The notes under the pieces were generated by a model that saw only the letters and a list, made by a program, of their open reading frames with translations, searched no databases and was not told the origin of the DNA. Positions 35,027-44,358 of a DNA stretch of 64,000 bases are shown piece by piece. How positions within the stretch are numbered: the stretch's first letter is position 1; each line of letters starts with the position of its first letter. Both the position numbers and the translations under genes were made by a program. Origin of the DNA: Arenibacter echinorum (GTDB taxonomy: Bacteria > Bacteroidota > Bacteroidia > Flavobacteriales > Flavobacteriaceae). The stretch spans positions 490,362-554,361 of the forward strand of contig NZ_QLLN01000005.1 in NCBI RefSeq assembly GCF_003259375.1, written 5' to 3'.

Positions 35027-35043
35027 AATAAATATGATAATTT

Positions 35044-38000
35044 ATGAAGCTGAGAAAACAAGGATTGTACCTACCGGAATTTGAACATGATAACTGTGGC
35101 GCAGGATTTATTTGTAGTCTGAAAGGAAAAAAGTCGAATGATATTATTCATAAGGCTTTGGAAATATTAGAAAGGCTGGAGCACAGAGGAGCTGTAAGTT
35201 CGGATGGAAAAACTGGAGACGGTGCTGGAATCCTAATAGACATTCCACATGATTTTTTTCAGGACGTATGCAACTTTGAGCTTCCTGAACCTGGTAGTTA
35301 TGCCGTGGGCAATGTCTTTTTACCTCAAAAGGAAAACCAACGGGACTATTGTATACAGGTTTTTGAATCCAATATAAAAAAACAAGGTTTAAAATTATTG
35401 GGTTGGAGAGAAGTCCCTGTAAACAAATCCATTCCTGGAAGAATAGCCGCAGAGACAGAACCTTACGTTAAGCAAGTATTTGTTGCGAGAGAGAATGATG
35501 AACAAGATTTCTTCCATTTTAACCTAAAGTTATTCATAGCCAGAAAGGTTACGGAACATACCGTAAACGCTTCCAAATTGTCGGAAAGCAAATTTTTCTA
35601 TGTTCCGAGTCTTTCCACGAAAATCATAATCTTCAAAGGGCTTTTGATGCCAGAAGATATAAGTTTATATTATAAGGACCTTATGGACCCAAGGGTAGTT
35701 ACCCGTCTGGCCCTTGTACATCAACGTTTTTCCACCAATACTTTCCCTACTTGGGATTTGGCACAGCCTTTCCGTTATATGTGCCATAATGGGGAAATAA
35801 ACACCCTTAGAGGCAATGTTACAAGAATGCGCTCTAGGGAGGAATTAATGAAGAGTGATTGGTTTGGGGACGAAATAAAAAATATTATTCCTATAATACT
35901 ACCCGGAAAATCGGATTCAGCCACTATGGACATGGTTGTTGAACTGTTGTTAATGACAGGAAGATCACTCCCAGAGGTTATGATGATCTTAGTACCTGAG
36001 GCTTGGGAAAAGAATAATGAAATGTCCGAAGCAAAAAAGGCATTTTATGAATACCACTCCTGTTTAATGGAACCATGGGACGGGCCTGCTTCTATCCCCT
36101 TTACCGATGGAAACTACATAGGTGCTGTATTGGACAGAAACGGATTGCGTCCGTCCAGATATTCTGTGACCAAGGACGGTTATGTTATAATGTCGTCTGA
36201 GGTTGGGGTTGTAGAACTTGAGCCCGAAAATATTGAAATGCACGGAAGATTGGAGCCAGGAAAAATGTTCTTGGTAAACATGGAAGAAGGGCGCATTATA
36301 AATGATGAAGAAATTAAGGAAGCCATTGCCGTTAAGTATCCCTATAAAAAATGGCTGGACAAGAATTTGGTCCACCTTAAGGATATCCCATACAATGACT
36401 GCCCACTTTTCCTTAATGAGGCATCTGTACAAAAGAGAAAAGCGGTATTTGGATATACCCTGGAAGATATAAACACCATTATACTTCCCATGGGAAAAAC
36501 GGCCAAGGAACCATTGGGATCAATGGGGTCTGACACTCCTATCGCCATCCTATCCGATCGTCCACAATTAATTTACAACTACTTTAAGCAATTGTTCGCC
36601 CAGGTTACCAATCCGCCCTTGGATGGTATTCGCGAAGAGCTTATTACGGATATTAGCCTCACCCTCGGCAGCGATCATAATATTTTTGAATTTTCCGAAC
36701 TTCATTGCAGAAAATTAAAGATTAAAAATCCAGTTATATCCAAAGAAGATTTGGATAAAATAAAGAATTATGATGCCAGTCCAGACTACAAGGTAGTTTC
36801 CATTTCAATGCTTTACGACATTGAAAAGGGACATAATGGCCTTGAGGATGCTTTGGAATCCATTTTGCACCAAGCAGAACAAGCCATTGATGAAGGTACC
36901 AATATCATTATTCTATCGGATAGAAACGTAAGTAAAGAGAAGGCTCCTATTCCAGCTTTATTGGCATGTTCGTTCGTAAACAGCGGACTACAACGGTTGG
37001 GGAAACGTTCCAAACTAAGCGTAATTATTGAATCTGCCGAACCTAGGGAAGTGCATCATTTTGCATTGTTATTTGGATTTGGTGCCAGCGCAATAAACCC
37101 ATATTTGGTAAACGAAATTATAGCGGAACAAATTGAGGAGCAAGATATTACCCAATACACTTTTGAAGAAGCCATTAACAACTACAACAAAGCAGTAGGC
37201 AAGGGCATTCTCAAGGTAATGAACAAAATTGGAATTTCTACTCTAAATTCATACCGCGGATCCCAATTGTTCGAATGTATTGGAATAAACACCTCAACTG
37301 TAGACAAGTACTTCCCTAACACACCTACCAGAATTCAGGGCATAGGGCTATATGAAATAGAGAAGGAAATTTCAAAGCGTCATCACAAGGCTTACACAGA
37401 TAAAGATATAGCCGCAAATCTGGATTTGGAAATCGGCGGACAATATCGTTGGAGAAGGGATGGTGAAAAACACCTTTTCAACCCCTTAAGTATTGCCAAA
37501 CTGCAAAAGGCGGTTAGAAACAATGAGCCGGAATCCTATAATGACTTTGCCAAAATGGTGAACGAACAATCCAAGGATTTGATGACCATACGCGGTCTTT
37601 TTGAATTCTCCAATTACGACCCTATTCCTTTGGATGAAGTGGAGCCATGGACAGAAATAGTAAAACGTTTTAAAACTGGTGCAATGTCCTATGGATCCAT
37701 TAGCAAGGAAGCCCATGAAAATTTGGCTATCGCTATGAACAGGATCGGCGGAAAAAGTAATTCGGGTGAAGGCGGCGAAGATGCAGAACGTTTTTACAAG
37801 AACCAAACAGGGGATTGGAAAAACAGTGCCATAAAGCAAGTCGCTTCCGGAAGATTTGGGGTTACCTCCAATTATTTGACCAACGCCCAAGAAATTCAGA
37901 TTAAAATGGCACAGGGAGCTAAACCAGGTGAAGGAGGACAGTTACCCGGACCAAAAGTAAATCCGTCCATAGCCAAAACCAGAAATTCCACGCCATATGT

Positions 38001-39552
38001 AGGATTGATTTCACCTCCACCCCACCATGATATATACTCAATAGAGGATTTATCCCAATTGATTTTCGATTTAAAATCTGCAAATCGCGAAGCCAGGATA
38101 AACGTTAAATTGGTTTCTGAAGTGGGAGTGGGAACAGTTGCAGCTGGTGTTGCAAAAGCAAAGGCCGATGTTATTCTTATATCCGGCCATGATGGTGGTA
38201 CAGGGGCCTCCCCATTAACCTCATTAAAGCACGCAGGACTTCCTTGGGAATTGGGAATTGCCGAAGCACAACAAACCTTGGTACTGAACGACCTTAGGAA
38301 CAGGATAGTCCTGGAATGTGATGGCCAGTTAAAAACAGGAAGAGATGTTGCCATAGCCTGTTTGTTGGGAGCAGAAGAATTTGGATTTGCCACAGCACCC
38401 TTGGTAGCCTCAGGATGTATCATGATGCGTGTATGTCACTTAAATACCTGCCCAGTAGGTATTGCGACACAAAATCCTGAACTGCGCAAGAAGTTTGAAG
38501 GCAAGCCGGAGCACGTTGTGAACTATATGTATTTTGTTGCCCAAGAGCTTAGGGAAATAATGGCTCAGTTAGGGTTTAGGACTATTGAGGAAATGGTTGG
38601 ACAAGTACAAAAACTGGACCGTAAAAAAGCTTTGGCACATTACAAAGCCGCAGGTATAGACCTTACTCCGATTTTATATCAAGTTGACGTACCAAAAGGA
38701 ACCAAATTCTACAATACCCAGAAGCAACAACACGATATTGACAAATCTATTGAGTTCGAAATTTTGGAAAAAGCGCATCCGGCCTTGTTCAGAAAAGAGA
38801 AACTCTCTTTGGATTTCCCAATCCATAATACCGACAGAGCAGTTGGAGCGATTACCAGTAACGAAATCTCTAAAATTTACGGTGCAGAAGGATTACCAGA
38901 AAACACACTTAAACTTAATTTCACCGGTTCGGCCGGACAAAGTTTTGGTGCATTTGCAACCAAAGGCCTTACCATGATCGTCAATGGAAACACCAATGAT
39001 TATTTAGGTAAAGGATTATCCGGAGCTAAGCTAATTATAAAAGTACCCTACAAGTCCACTCTAAAACCAGAGGAAAACGTGATAACCGGAAACGTTACGC
39101 TTTATGGCGCAACCTCTGGAGAAGCCTATATAAACGGAAAAGCCGGTGAACGTTTCTGCGTAAGAAATTCAGGAGCACAGGCTGTCGTAGAAGGTATTGG
39201 CGACCATGGTTGCGAGTATATGACCGGTGGTACAGCGGTTATTCTTGGTGAAGTAGGAAGAAATTTTGGAGCTGGAATGAGTGGTGGTATTGCCTACATC
39301 TTTGATGAAAAAAATACCTTTAGAAAAAATTGCAATACAGAGTCCCTAAACATTTTAAAGGTAGAGGATGACAATGACATTGCTGAACTGAAAGGCCTTA
39401 TAGAAAATCACTATAACGCCACACTTAGCCCAATAGCCCAAAGAATCTTGGAAAATTGGGAAGATTGCCTACCAAAATTTGTCAGGATTTTCCCTGAAGA
39501 ATACAAGCAGGCTTTGATACGTTTAGAAAAAGAAAAATTAGAAACGATATAA
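35044..39552 (+). CDS. gltB: Glutamate synthase large subunit
   Basis: 1,502 residues, full length. The N-terminal class II glutamine amidotransferase domain has the catalytic cysteine C18 (EHDNCGAGF) behind a short propeptide. The central and FMN-binding synthase domains follow (YGSISKEAHENLAIAMNRIGGKSNSGEGGE, LISGHDGGTGASP), then the iron-sulfur cysteine cluster CIMMRVCHLNTC and a C-terminal beta-helix (GXXGXXXG repeats, GGTAVILGEVGRNFGAGMSGG). It transfers glutamine amide nitrogen to 2-oxoglutarate. gltD follows after 7 bp. The upstream direct repeats may be regulatory. Confidence 0.97.
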   Translation: MKLRKQGLYLPEFEHDNCGAGFICSLKGKKSNDIIHKALEILERLEHRGAVSSDGKTGDGAGILIDIPHDFFQDVCNFELPEPGSYAVGNVFLPQKENQRDYCIQVFESNIKKQGLKLLGWREVPVNKSIPGRIAAETEPYVKQVFVARENDEQDFFHFNLKLFIARKVTEHTVNASKLSESKFFYVPSLSTKIIIFKGLLMPEDISLYYKDLMDPRVVTRLALVHQRFSTNTFPTWDLAQPFRYMCHNGEINTLRGNVTRMRSREELMKSDWFGDEIKNIIPIILPGKSDSATMDMVVELLLMTGRSLPEVMMILVPEAWEKNNEMSEAKKAFYEYHSCLMEPWDGPASIPFTDGNYIGAVLDRNGLRPSRYSVTKDGYVIMSSEVGVVELEPENIEMHGRLEPGKMFLVNMEEGRIINDEEIKEAIAVKYPYKKWLDKNLVHLKDIPYNDCPLFLNEASVQKRKAVFGYTLEDINTIILPMGKTAKEPLGSMGSDTPIAILSDRPQLIYNYFKQLFAQVTNPPLDGIREELITDISLTLGSDHNIFEFSELHCRKLKIKNPVISKEDLDKIKNYDASPDYKVVSISMLYDIEKGHNGLEDALESILHQAEQAIDEGTNIIILSDRNVSKEKAPIPALLACSFVNSGLQRLGKRSKLSVIIESAEPREVHHFALLFGFGASAINPYLVNEIIAEQIEEQDITQYTFEEAINNYNKAVGKGILKVMNKIGISTLNSYRGSQLFECIGINTSTVDKYFPNTPTRIQGIGLYEIEKEISKRHHKAYTDKDIAANLDLEIGGQYRWRRDGEKHLFNPLSIAKLQKAVRNNEPESYNDFAKMVNEQSKDLMTIRGLFEFSNYDPIPLDEVEPWTEIVKRFKTGAMSYGSISKEAHENLAIAMNRIGGKSNSGEGGEDAERFYKNQTGDWKNSAIKQVASGRFGVTSNYLTNAQEIQIKMAQGAKPGEGGQLPGPKVNPSIAKTRNSTPYVGLISPPPHHDIYSIEDLSQLIFDLKSANREARINVKLVSEVGVGTVAAGVAKAKADVILISGHDGGTGASPLTSLKHAGLPWELGIAEAQQTLVLNDLRNRIVLECDGQLKTGRDVAIACLLGAEEFGFATAPLVASGCIMMRVCHLNTCPVGIATQNPELRKKFEGKPEHVVNYMYFVAQELREIMAQLGFRTIEEMVGQVQKLDRKKALAHYKAAGIDLTPILYQVDVPKGTKFYNTQKQQHDIDKSIEFEILEKAHPALFRKEKLSLDFPIHNTDRAVGAITSNEISKIYGAEGLPENTLKLNFTGSAGQSFGAFATKGLTMIVNGNTNDYLGKGLSGAKLIIKVPYKSTLKPEENVITGNVTLYGATSGEAYINGKAGERFCVRNSGAQAVVEGIGDHGCEYMTGGTAVILGEVGRNFGAGMSGGIAYIFDEKNTFRKNCNTESLNILKVEDDNDIAELKGLIENHYNATLSPIAQRILENWEDCLPKFVRIFPEEYKQALIRLEKEKLETI

Positions 39553-39559
39553 TCGAAAT

Positions 39560-41026
39560 ATGGGAAAGATAACAGGATTTTTGGAATTCGATAGAAAAGT
39601 AGAAGAATACGCACCTGTAGAGGATAGAGTAAAAAACTACAAGGAATTTACGCTCCCCATGAAAGAAAAGGAGCTAAAGGACCAAGGTGCCAGATGTATG
39701 GACTGTGGCATTCCTTTTTGTCACAGTGGGTGTCCGTTAGGTAATCTAATACCTGATTTCAACGACGCAGTTTACCTTGGCAAATGGGATAAAGCTGCTG
39801 AGATATTGCACTCTACCAACAACTTCCCGGAATTCACGGGTAGGCTTTGTCCGGCTCCTTGCGAGGAAGCCTGTGTATTGGGTATCAATGAAGACCCGGT
39901 AACTATAGAGAACATTGAGAAAAACATTGTTGAAACAGCTTTCAAAAAAGGTTGGGTAGTAGCAGAACCTCCCGTTAGCAGGACTGGAAAATCAGTTGCC
40001 GTTATTGGATCTGGTCCCGCCGGACTTGCAGCGGCCCAGCAGTTGAACAGAGCTGGACACCTGGTCACCCTTTTTGAAAGGGATGAAAAAGTTGGTGGTC
40101 TTCTTAGATATGGTATTCCTGATTTTAAAATGGAAAAAACTATCATTGATAGAAGGGTTAAGATTTTAGAAGAAGAAGGAATTATTATTAAGACCGGTGT
40201 TAATGTGGGCGTTGATGTTTTGGCCACAGAACTTAAGGATCAATTTGATGCCATTGTACTATCCGGCGGAGCTACCGTTAGAAGAGGATTGCCTATAGAA
40301 GGAGCCGACCTTAAAGGGGTGGTACAGGCCATGGATTTCTTAAAACAAAATAATAAGCGCGTAGACGGCATTAAAGATCTGGGCGAGGAAATAAAAGCTA
40401 CTGGCAAGAACGTTGTGGTTATTGGCGGGGGAGATACGGGATCTGACTGTATTGGAACCTCAATTAGACACGGCGCCACTTCAGTTTCCAACTTTGAAAT
40501 ATTGGGAAAACCTCCAGTAGGACGTCCGGAAGATCAACCATGGCCATTTTGGCCCATGCGTTTGCGCACCAGTTCTTCCCACAAAGAAGGTGTTGAGCGA
40601 TTCTTTAGCATTTCCACCAAAAAATTTATTGGTGATAAAAATGGTAATTTAAAAGGACTTATTACTTCTGAAGTAGAATGGATTTCACAACCGGGCAAAC
40701 GTCCTATACTTAAGGAAGTTCCAGGTACAGAAAAAGAGTGGAAATGTGAATTGGCACTTTTAGCCATGGGTTTCACGGGTTCAGAAATGACTATTGCCGA
40801 GCAATTGGGTCTTGAAGCCGATCCACGTACCAACATTAAAGCCAGTGAAGTAGATTACAAGACCAACGTCCCCGGCGTATTTGTGGCTGGTGACCAAAGA
40901 AGAGGACAATCCTTAATAGTTTGGGCCATTTCCGAAGGTAGACAAGCGGCTTACCATGTGGATACCTACCTCATGGGAACCTCCTATTTACCATTAAAAG
41001 GAGAAGGAGACCTTCCAAGGGTTTAA
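39560..41026 (+). CDS. gltD: Glutamate synthase small subunit
   Basis: 488 residues. An N-terminal iron-sulfur segment (RCMDCGIPFCHSGCPLGNLIP and later LCPAPCEEAC), an FAD-binding GSGPAGLAAAQ and an NADPH-binding VVIGGGDTGSDC are visible. It supplies electrons from NAD(P)H to the large subunit. Operon with gltB (7-bp gap), ended by the terminator at 41054-41092. Confidence 0.97.
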   Translation: MGKITGFLEFDRKVEEYAPVEDRVKNYKEFTLPMKEKELKDQGARCMDCGIPFCHSGCPLGNLIPDFNDAVYLGKWDKAAEILHSTNNFPEFTGRLCPAPCEEACVLGINEDPVTIENIEKNIVETAFKKGWVVAEPPVSRTGKSVAVIGSGPAGLAAAQQLNRAGHLVTLFERDEKVGGLLRYGIPDFKMEKTIIDRRVKILEEEGIIIKTGVNVGVDVLATELKDQFDAIVLSGGATVRRGLPIEGADLKGVVQAMDFLKQNNKRVDGIKDLGEEIKATGKNVVVIGGGDTGSDCIGTSIRHGATSVSNFEILGKPPVGRPEDQPWPFWPMRLRTSSSHKEGVERFFSISTKKFIGDKNGNLKGLITSEVEWISQPGKRPILKEVPGTEKEWKCELALLAMGFTGSEMTIAEQLGLEADPRTNIKASEVDYKTNVPGVFVAGDQRRGQSLIVWAISEGRQAAYHVDTYLMGTSYLPLKGEGDLPRV

Positions 41027-41053
41027 TATATTTTCTGAATACAATAATAGATC

Positions 41054-41092
41054 AAAAAAAATCCGACCTCTTAAATGGGTCGGATTTTTTTT
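41054..41092 (+). terminator. Rho-independent terminator of gltBD
   Basis: A-rich stem with AATCCGACC (41060-41068) pairing with GGTCGGATT (41078-41086), loop of 9 nt, followed by a T-run. The flanking A and T runs make it usable in both directions. Confidence 0.85.
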
Positions 41093-41256
41093 ATTTTTCA
41101 AATTTAGATTCTTGTCACTACAGAATTCCCTTTTATTAATAAGGTGTATTGGCCTATAACATAATTTTATTGATGGCATCTTGGAAAAGATAACTCCACA
41201 AAATTTAAAATCAACGATATCCCAACTATTGCATCAGTCCTAGTGCAAGTGTGGCA

Positions 41257-42723
41257 TTACATTTTCCATTTACCGCTCTCAGCGGTAATTTCCACATCCC
41301 ATTCCTGAACTGGATTATTTTTGTACCTAGGGTCACTGTCCTCCAGTGGAAAGGAATTAACTACCTCCAACAACTTGTTATAACTATTTTTCCTCTCTGA
41401 ATTGTCCAAACTGTCGACAAGGTTATGACGCTCAAAGGGATCTTGAACCAAATCAAAGAACTTTTCCGGTTTACCCTTGGAATCTATAAATAATTTGAAT
41501 TGTTGGTCTCGAAGGACCCTATCCCTGTATCTATATTGATTTTCCACACCATTTTCGGTGAGCCTTGCAAAATTTCCTCCACCCATGCCAAGTATCCATT
41601 TTCGTTCCGAGGCCTCATCGCCCTTAAGCAAAACATTCATAAAAGACTTACCGTCGATTGTGTGCGAAGCGTTCGTGTCGGTCCACTTATCCTTTGAGTT
41701 AACCCCTGCAATATCCAAAAAAGTGGGAAGTATATCCGTAAAATCGATAAGTGCATTCGATTCCTGACCCGCTTTTACATGTCCTGGCCAACTAACCACA
41801 AATGGTTCACAAATTCCAGCCTCCAAGGTAGTGGACTTACCACCTTTTACCTGTTCTCCTTTATAAGTACCGGTGATGGATTGCGTAGTACCATTATCTG
41901 TAGTAAAGACAATCATGGTGTTTTCCAACAGACCATTTTCCTTTAAAGCATTTACCAGTTGCCCTATAATCTTATCGGTATAGCGAACCATGGCCTTGTG
42001 CTTGCCCAAATTATCATTTGCAGTTTCGTCCGGGGTGTTTACCAAGGGAGTATGGGTCAATACCATGGGATAATAGACAAACATGGGACCTTCCTTATTT
42101 TGTTGCAGAAAGTCTATGATAAAATCCCGAAAAATATCCGGTCCAAAAGCGCCAGGATAAGTCTTACTACCTTTTTTGGTGAAAATATAGGGATCCCAAT
42201 ATCTTTCAGCGCTGGCCCCGATACCCGCTTCGTAACCCGTCCACATACAATACTCATCAAATCCAGCTTTCTCCAATGCATCCGGTTCTATCCGAAAATC
42301 ATCAATCTGCCATTTACCGGCTATGCAGGTTTTGTAACCCGCTCTTTTCATTTCATTTACCAAGGTAGGGTTCTCTGTTTCATCAAAATGAGCACTCCCG
42401 CCCCAGCGGGGAACATCCCAATGATTGACCCAACCGTGCCTAAACGGGTATTGTCCTGTAAGCAATGTGACCCGTGTTGGAGTACATTGGGGCATGGAAT
42501 ACACATTGTTGAACTTAAGGCCAGACTTGGCCAGTGCATCTATATTAGGGGTCTCTATATCTTCCGCACCGTAACCGCTGATCCACTCCTTCCCCAGATC
42601 ATCGACCAAAATGAACAATATGTTTGGGGGTTGCTCGTCCGTGGATGACTTGATTTTTGCCGTATCCCCACAACCATAAAAAAACACTAGGGTGCAAGCA
42701 AAAAGAATTCTTTGTATCAACAT
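41257..42723 (-). CDS. Sulfatase lipoprotein (S1-type), CTPTR motif
   Basis: 488 residues with a lipobox near C18 (FFYGC). The type I sulfatase signature places C80 in C-T-P-T-R, the cysteine converted to formylglycine by a maturation enzyme. Metal ligands D41-D42 (ILVDDLG) and the downstream FTTDNGTTQ are present. It hydrolyses sulfate esters, presumably of an algal glycan. Last of three consecutive sulfatase genes (16 bp after the next one upstream). The C-terminal region (LVQDPFERHNLVD) is the usual sulfatase tail. Substrate cannot be named from sequence. Confidence 0.92.
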   Translation of the reverse strand: MLIQRILFACTLVFFYGCGDTAKIKSSTDEQPPNILFILVDDLGKEWISGYGAEDIETPNIDALAKSGLKFNNVYSMPQCTPTRVTLLTGQYPFRHGWVNHWDVPRWGGSAHFDETENPTLVNEMKRAGYKTCIAGKWQIDDFRIEPDALEKAGFDEYCMWTGYEAGIGASAERYWDPYIFTKKGSKTYPGAFGPDIFRDFIIDFLQQNKEGPMFVYYPMVLTHTPLVNTPDETANDNLGKHKAMVRYTDKIIGQLVNALKENGLLENTMIVFTTDNGTTQSITGTYKGEQVKGGKSTTLEAGICEPFVVSWPGHVKAGQESNALIDFTDILPTFLDIAGVNSKDKWTDTNASHTIDGKSFMNVLLKGDEASERKWILGMGGGNFARLTENGVENQYRYRDRVLRDQQFKLFIDSKGKPEKFFDLVQDPFERHNLVDSLDNSERKNSYNKLLEVVNSFPLEDSDPRYKNNPVQEWDVEITAESGKWKM

Positions 42724-42739
42724 GAATGGATATTAAGCT

Positions 42740-44275
42740 TTAATTGTACATTTTGTTATATAGACCACCGAGATCCAACTTATCTTCCATTGTTTTTTGA
42801 AGCTCCAAAAGGTCGGAAAAAAGCGTTTTGACCTTCTCCTTATACTCCGGATTATCGGCCAGATCGTTCATTTCGTTCGGATCTTTTTCCAAGTCGAACA
42901 AAAGTATCTTATCTATTTTTGGGTAGATCAATAGTTTGTAACCATCCTTGCGAATCATCCGCTGTACATCTATATAGGCACCGTAAACTCCATTATAATG
43001 GCTCTCGGTTCTTTCTCCATTTATAATATCCATAAAACTATTGAACTCCACATAGTCCGGCTTCTCCACACCTGCCAATTCCAAGGAAGTGGCCATGATG
43101 TCCTGTAAATAGACATCCTGATTCAAAATTTTGCCCTTGGGAATTCCAGGACCTACAACCATCATCGGAATACGCACACTATGATCGAACATGCTCTGTT
43201 TCCCAATCAGGCCGTGATGCCCTACAGACAGACCATGGTCCGCACCGAAAAAGATATAGGTATTATCTATTTTTCCGGAAGCCTCCAAGGAATCCAAAAT
43301 AAGCCCTATCTGTTCGTCCATATGGCTCAACAGCGCATAATATTCCTGACGGTGTACTTTAACGGCATATTCAGTTCTTGGGTATGGGGCCAATGCCTCA
43401 TCCCTAAGACTTGGCTCATTTCCCATATCATCCTTATAGGGATATTCCGGTAAAAAGTTTTCGGGCACTTTGATATTTTCCAGCGGATACATATCCAAAA
43501 AGCGTTGGGGTGCCTGCCGTGGATCATGGGTTGCATTAAAGGCCAGGTACATAAAAAAAGGATCTTCCTTTTTGGTCGCCAAATCTATAAATGCAAGGGC
43601 ATCATCACGGACCACTTCGCTCCAATGTTTACCACCTTCCCAAAAACCGCCCTGAAGGGTATCGGTAGGCGACCACTCGGTATCGTCCGGACCCGTTGGT
43701 CGGCCATAGCCCAGCGGCATATAGTCGTTCCAGTCCTTCATATCACCGGATTCCTCTTTCCACTTCTTTATGGATGCGCCCAATTTATTGGCATGATCTT
43801 TCGGCATACCGGGACGAATATGCCTGGCATCATTAAAGATAGTACCCGCAGGGGCCTGCACATGCCATTTTCCTGTCATGTAAGTATCATAACCTTGCTT
43901 TTGCATCAACCTGCTCCAAGTCTGGTTCAATGCTGTTGAATCTCCCTTGGACCATAGTTCACTTTTATCCTGTGCATTCCAAATATAGGAACCGGATATG
44001 ATCATAGCGCGTGATGCCACGCAGATGGCACCGTTCCAACCCCCCATATTATAAGCGTGGGTAAAGGAAGTACCCCCGGTTACCAATCGATCTAAATTTG
44101 GGGTGTGGACCTCATCAAAACCCATGGCCCTGATACTTTCAAAGGTCTGGTCATCTGCGAATAAAAAAACGATATTGGGCTTGCCTGTAACCTCGGCTGC
44201 CTTGTCAGATCCAGATGGTTTACAGGATCCAAGGAGAAAAATACTAAGTAATAGTATGCAATAAAGTAATCTCAT
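42740..44275 (-). CDS. Sulfatase lipoprotein with C-x-A-x-R motif
   Basis: 511 residues, lipobox LGSC18. The active-site cysteine C85 sits in C-V-A-S-R, where alanine replaces the usual proline; this C-x-A-x-R variant is tolerated by formylglycine-generating enzymes. Metal ligands are in LFADDQTF (D41-D42) and FFGADHGLSVG. The latter D-H pair and the overall layout resemble choline-sulfatase- or iduronate-sulfatase-like groups rather than the GALNS-like groups of the neighbours. Second in the three-sulfatase run, 82 bp after the third. Substrate unknown. Confidence 0.9.
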   Translation of the reverse strand: MRLLYCILLLSIFLLGSCKPSGSDKAAEVTGKPNIVFLFADDQTFESIRAMGFDEVHTPNLDRLVTGGTSFTHAYNMGGWNGAICVASRAMIISGSYIWNAQDKSELWSKGDSTALNQTWSRLMQKQGYDTYMTGKWHVQAPAGTIFNDARHIRPGMPKDHANKLGASIKKWKEESGDMKDWNDYMPLGYGRPTGPDDTEWSPTDTLQGGFWEGGKHWSEVVRDDALAFIDLATKKEDPFFMYLAFNATHDPRQAPQRFLDMYPLENIKVPENFLPEYPYKDDMGNEPSLRDEALAPYPRTEYAVKVHRQEYYALLSHMDEQIGLILDSLEASGKIDNTYIFFGADHGLSVGHHGLIGKQSMFDHSVRIPMMVVGPGIPKGKILNQDVYLQDIMATSLELAGVEKPDYVEFNSFMDIINGERTESHYNGVYGAYIDVQRMIRKDGYKLLIYPKIDKILLFDLEKDPNEMNDLADNPEYKEKVKTLFSDLLELQKTMEDKLDLGGLYNKMYN

Positions 44276-44358
44276 AGTTATTTTTGGTATGTAAAATTAA
44301 ATCTCAATAATTTTTTTTTGATTGGGTAGTCACCTATTCGTCCTATTCGCTAAAATAA

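Larger units (their letters stand above)
34367..35043. other. Intergenic region between hybrid regulator and gltB
   Basis: 677 AT-rich bases. It holds an acyl-CoA dehydrogenase 3'-end fragment (34669-34725), a weak TACCCC/GGGGTA hairpin (34743-34765), an 11-bp direct repeat AACGTTGAATT (34946-34956, 34960-34970) and a likely gltB promoter. Nothing else recognised. Confidence 0.5.

Noticed and set aside
41257..42723. Possible phosphatase or phosphonate hydrolase identity of the alkaline-phosphatase-superfamily genes
   Set aside because: All five carry the formylglycine motif C-x-P/A-x-R at the expected position, which identifies sulfatases.
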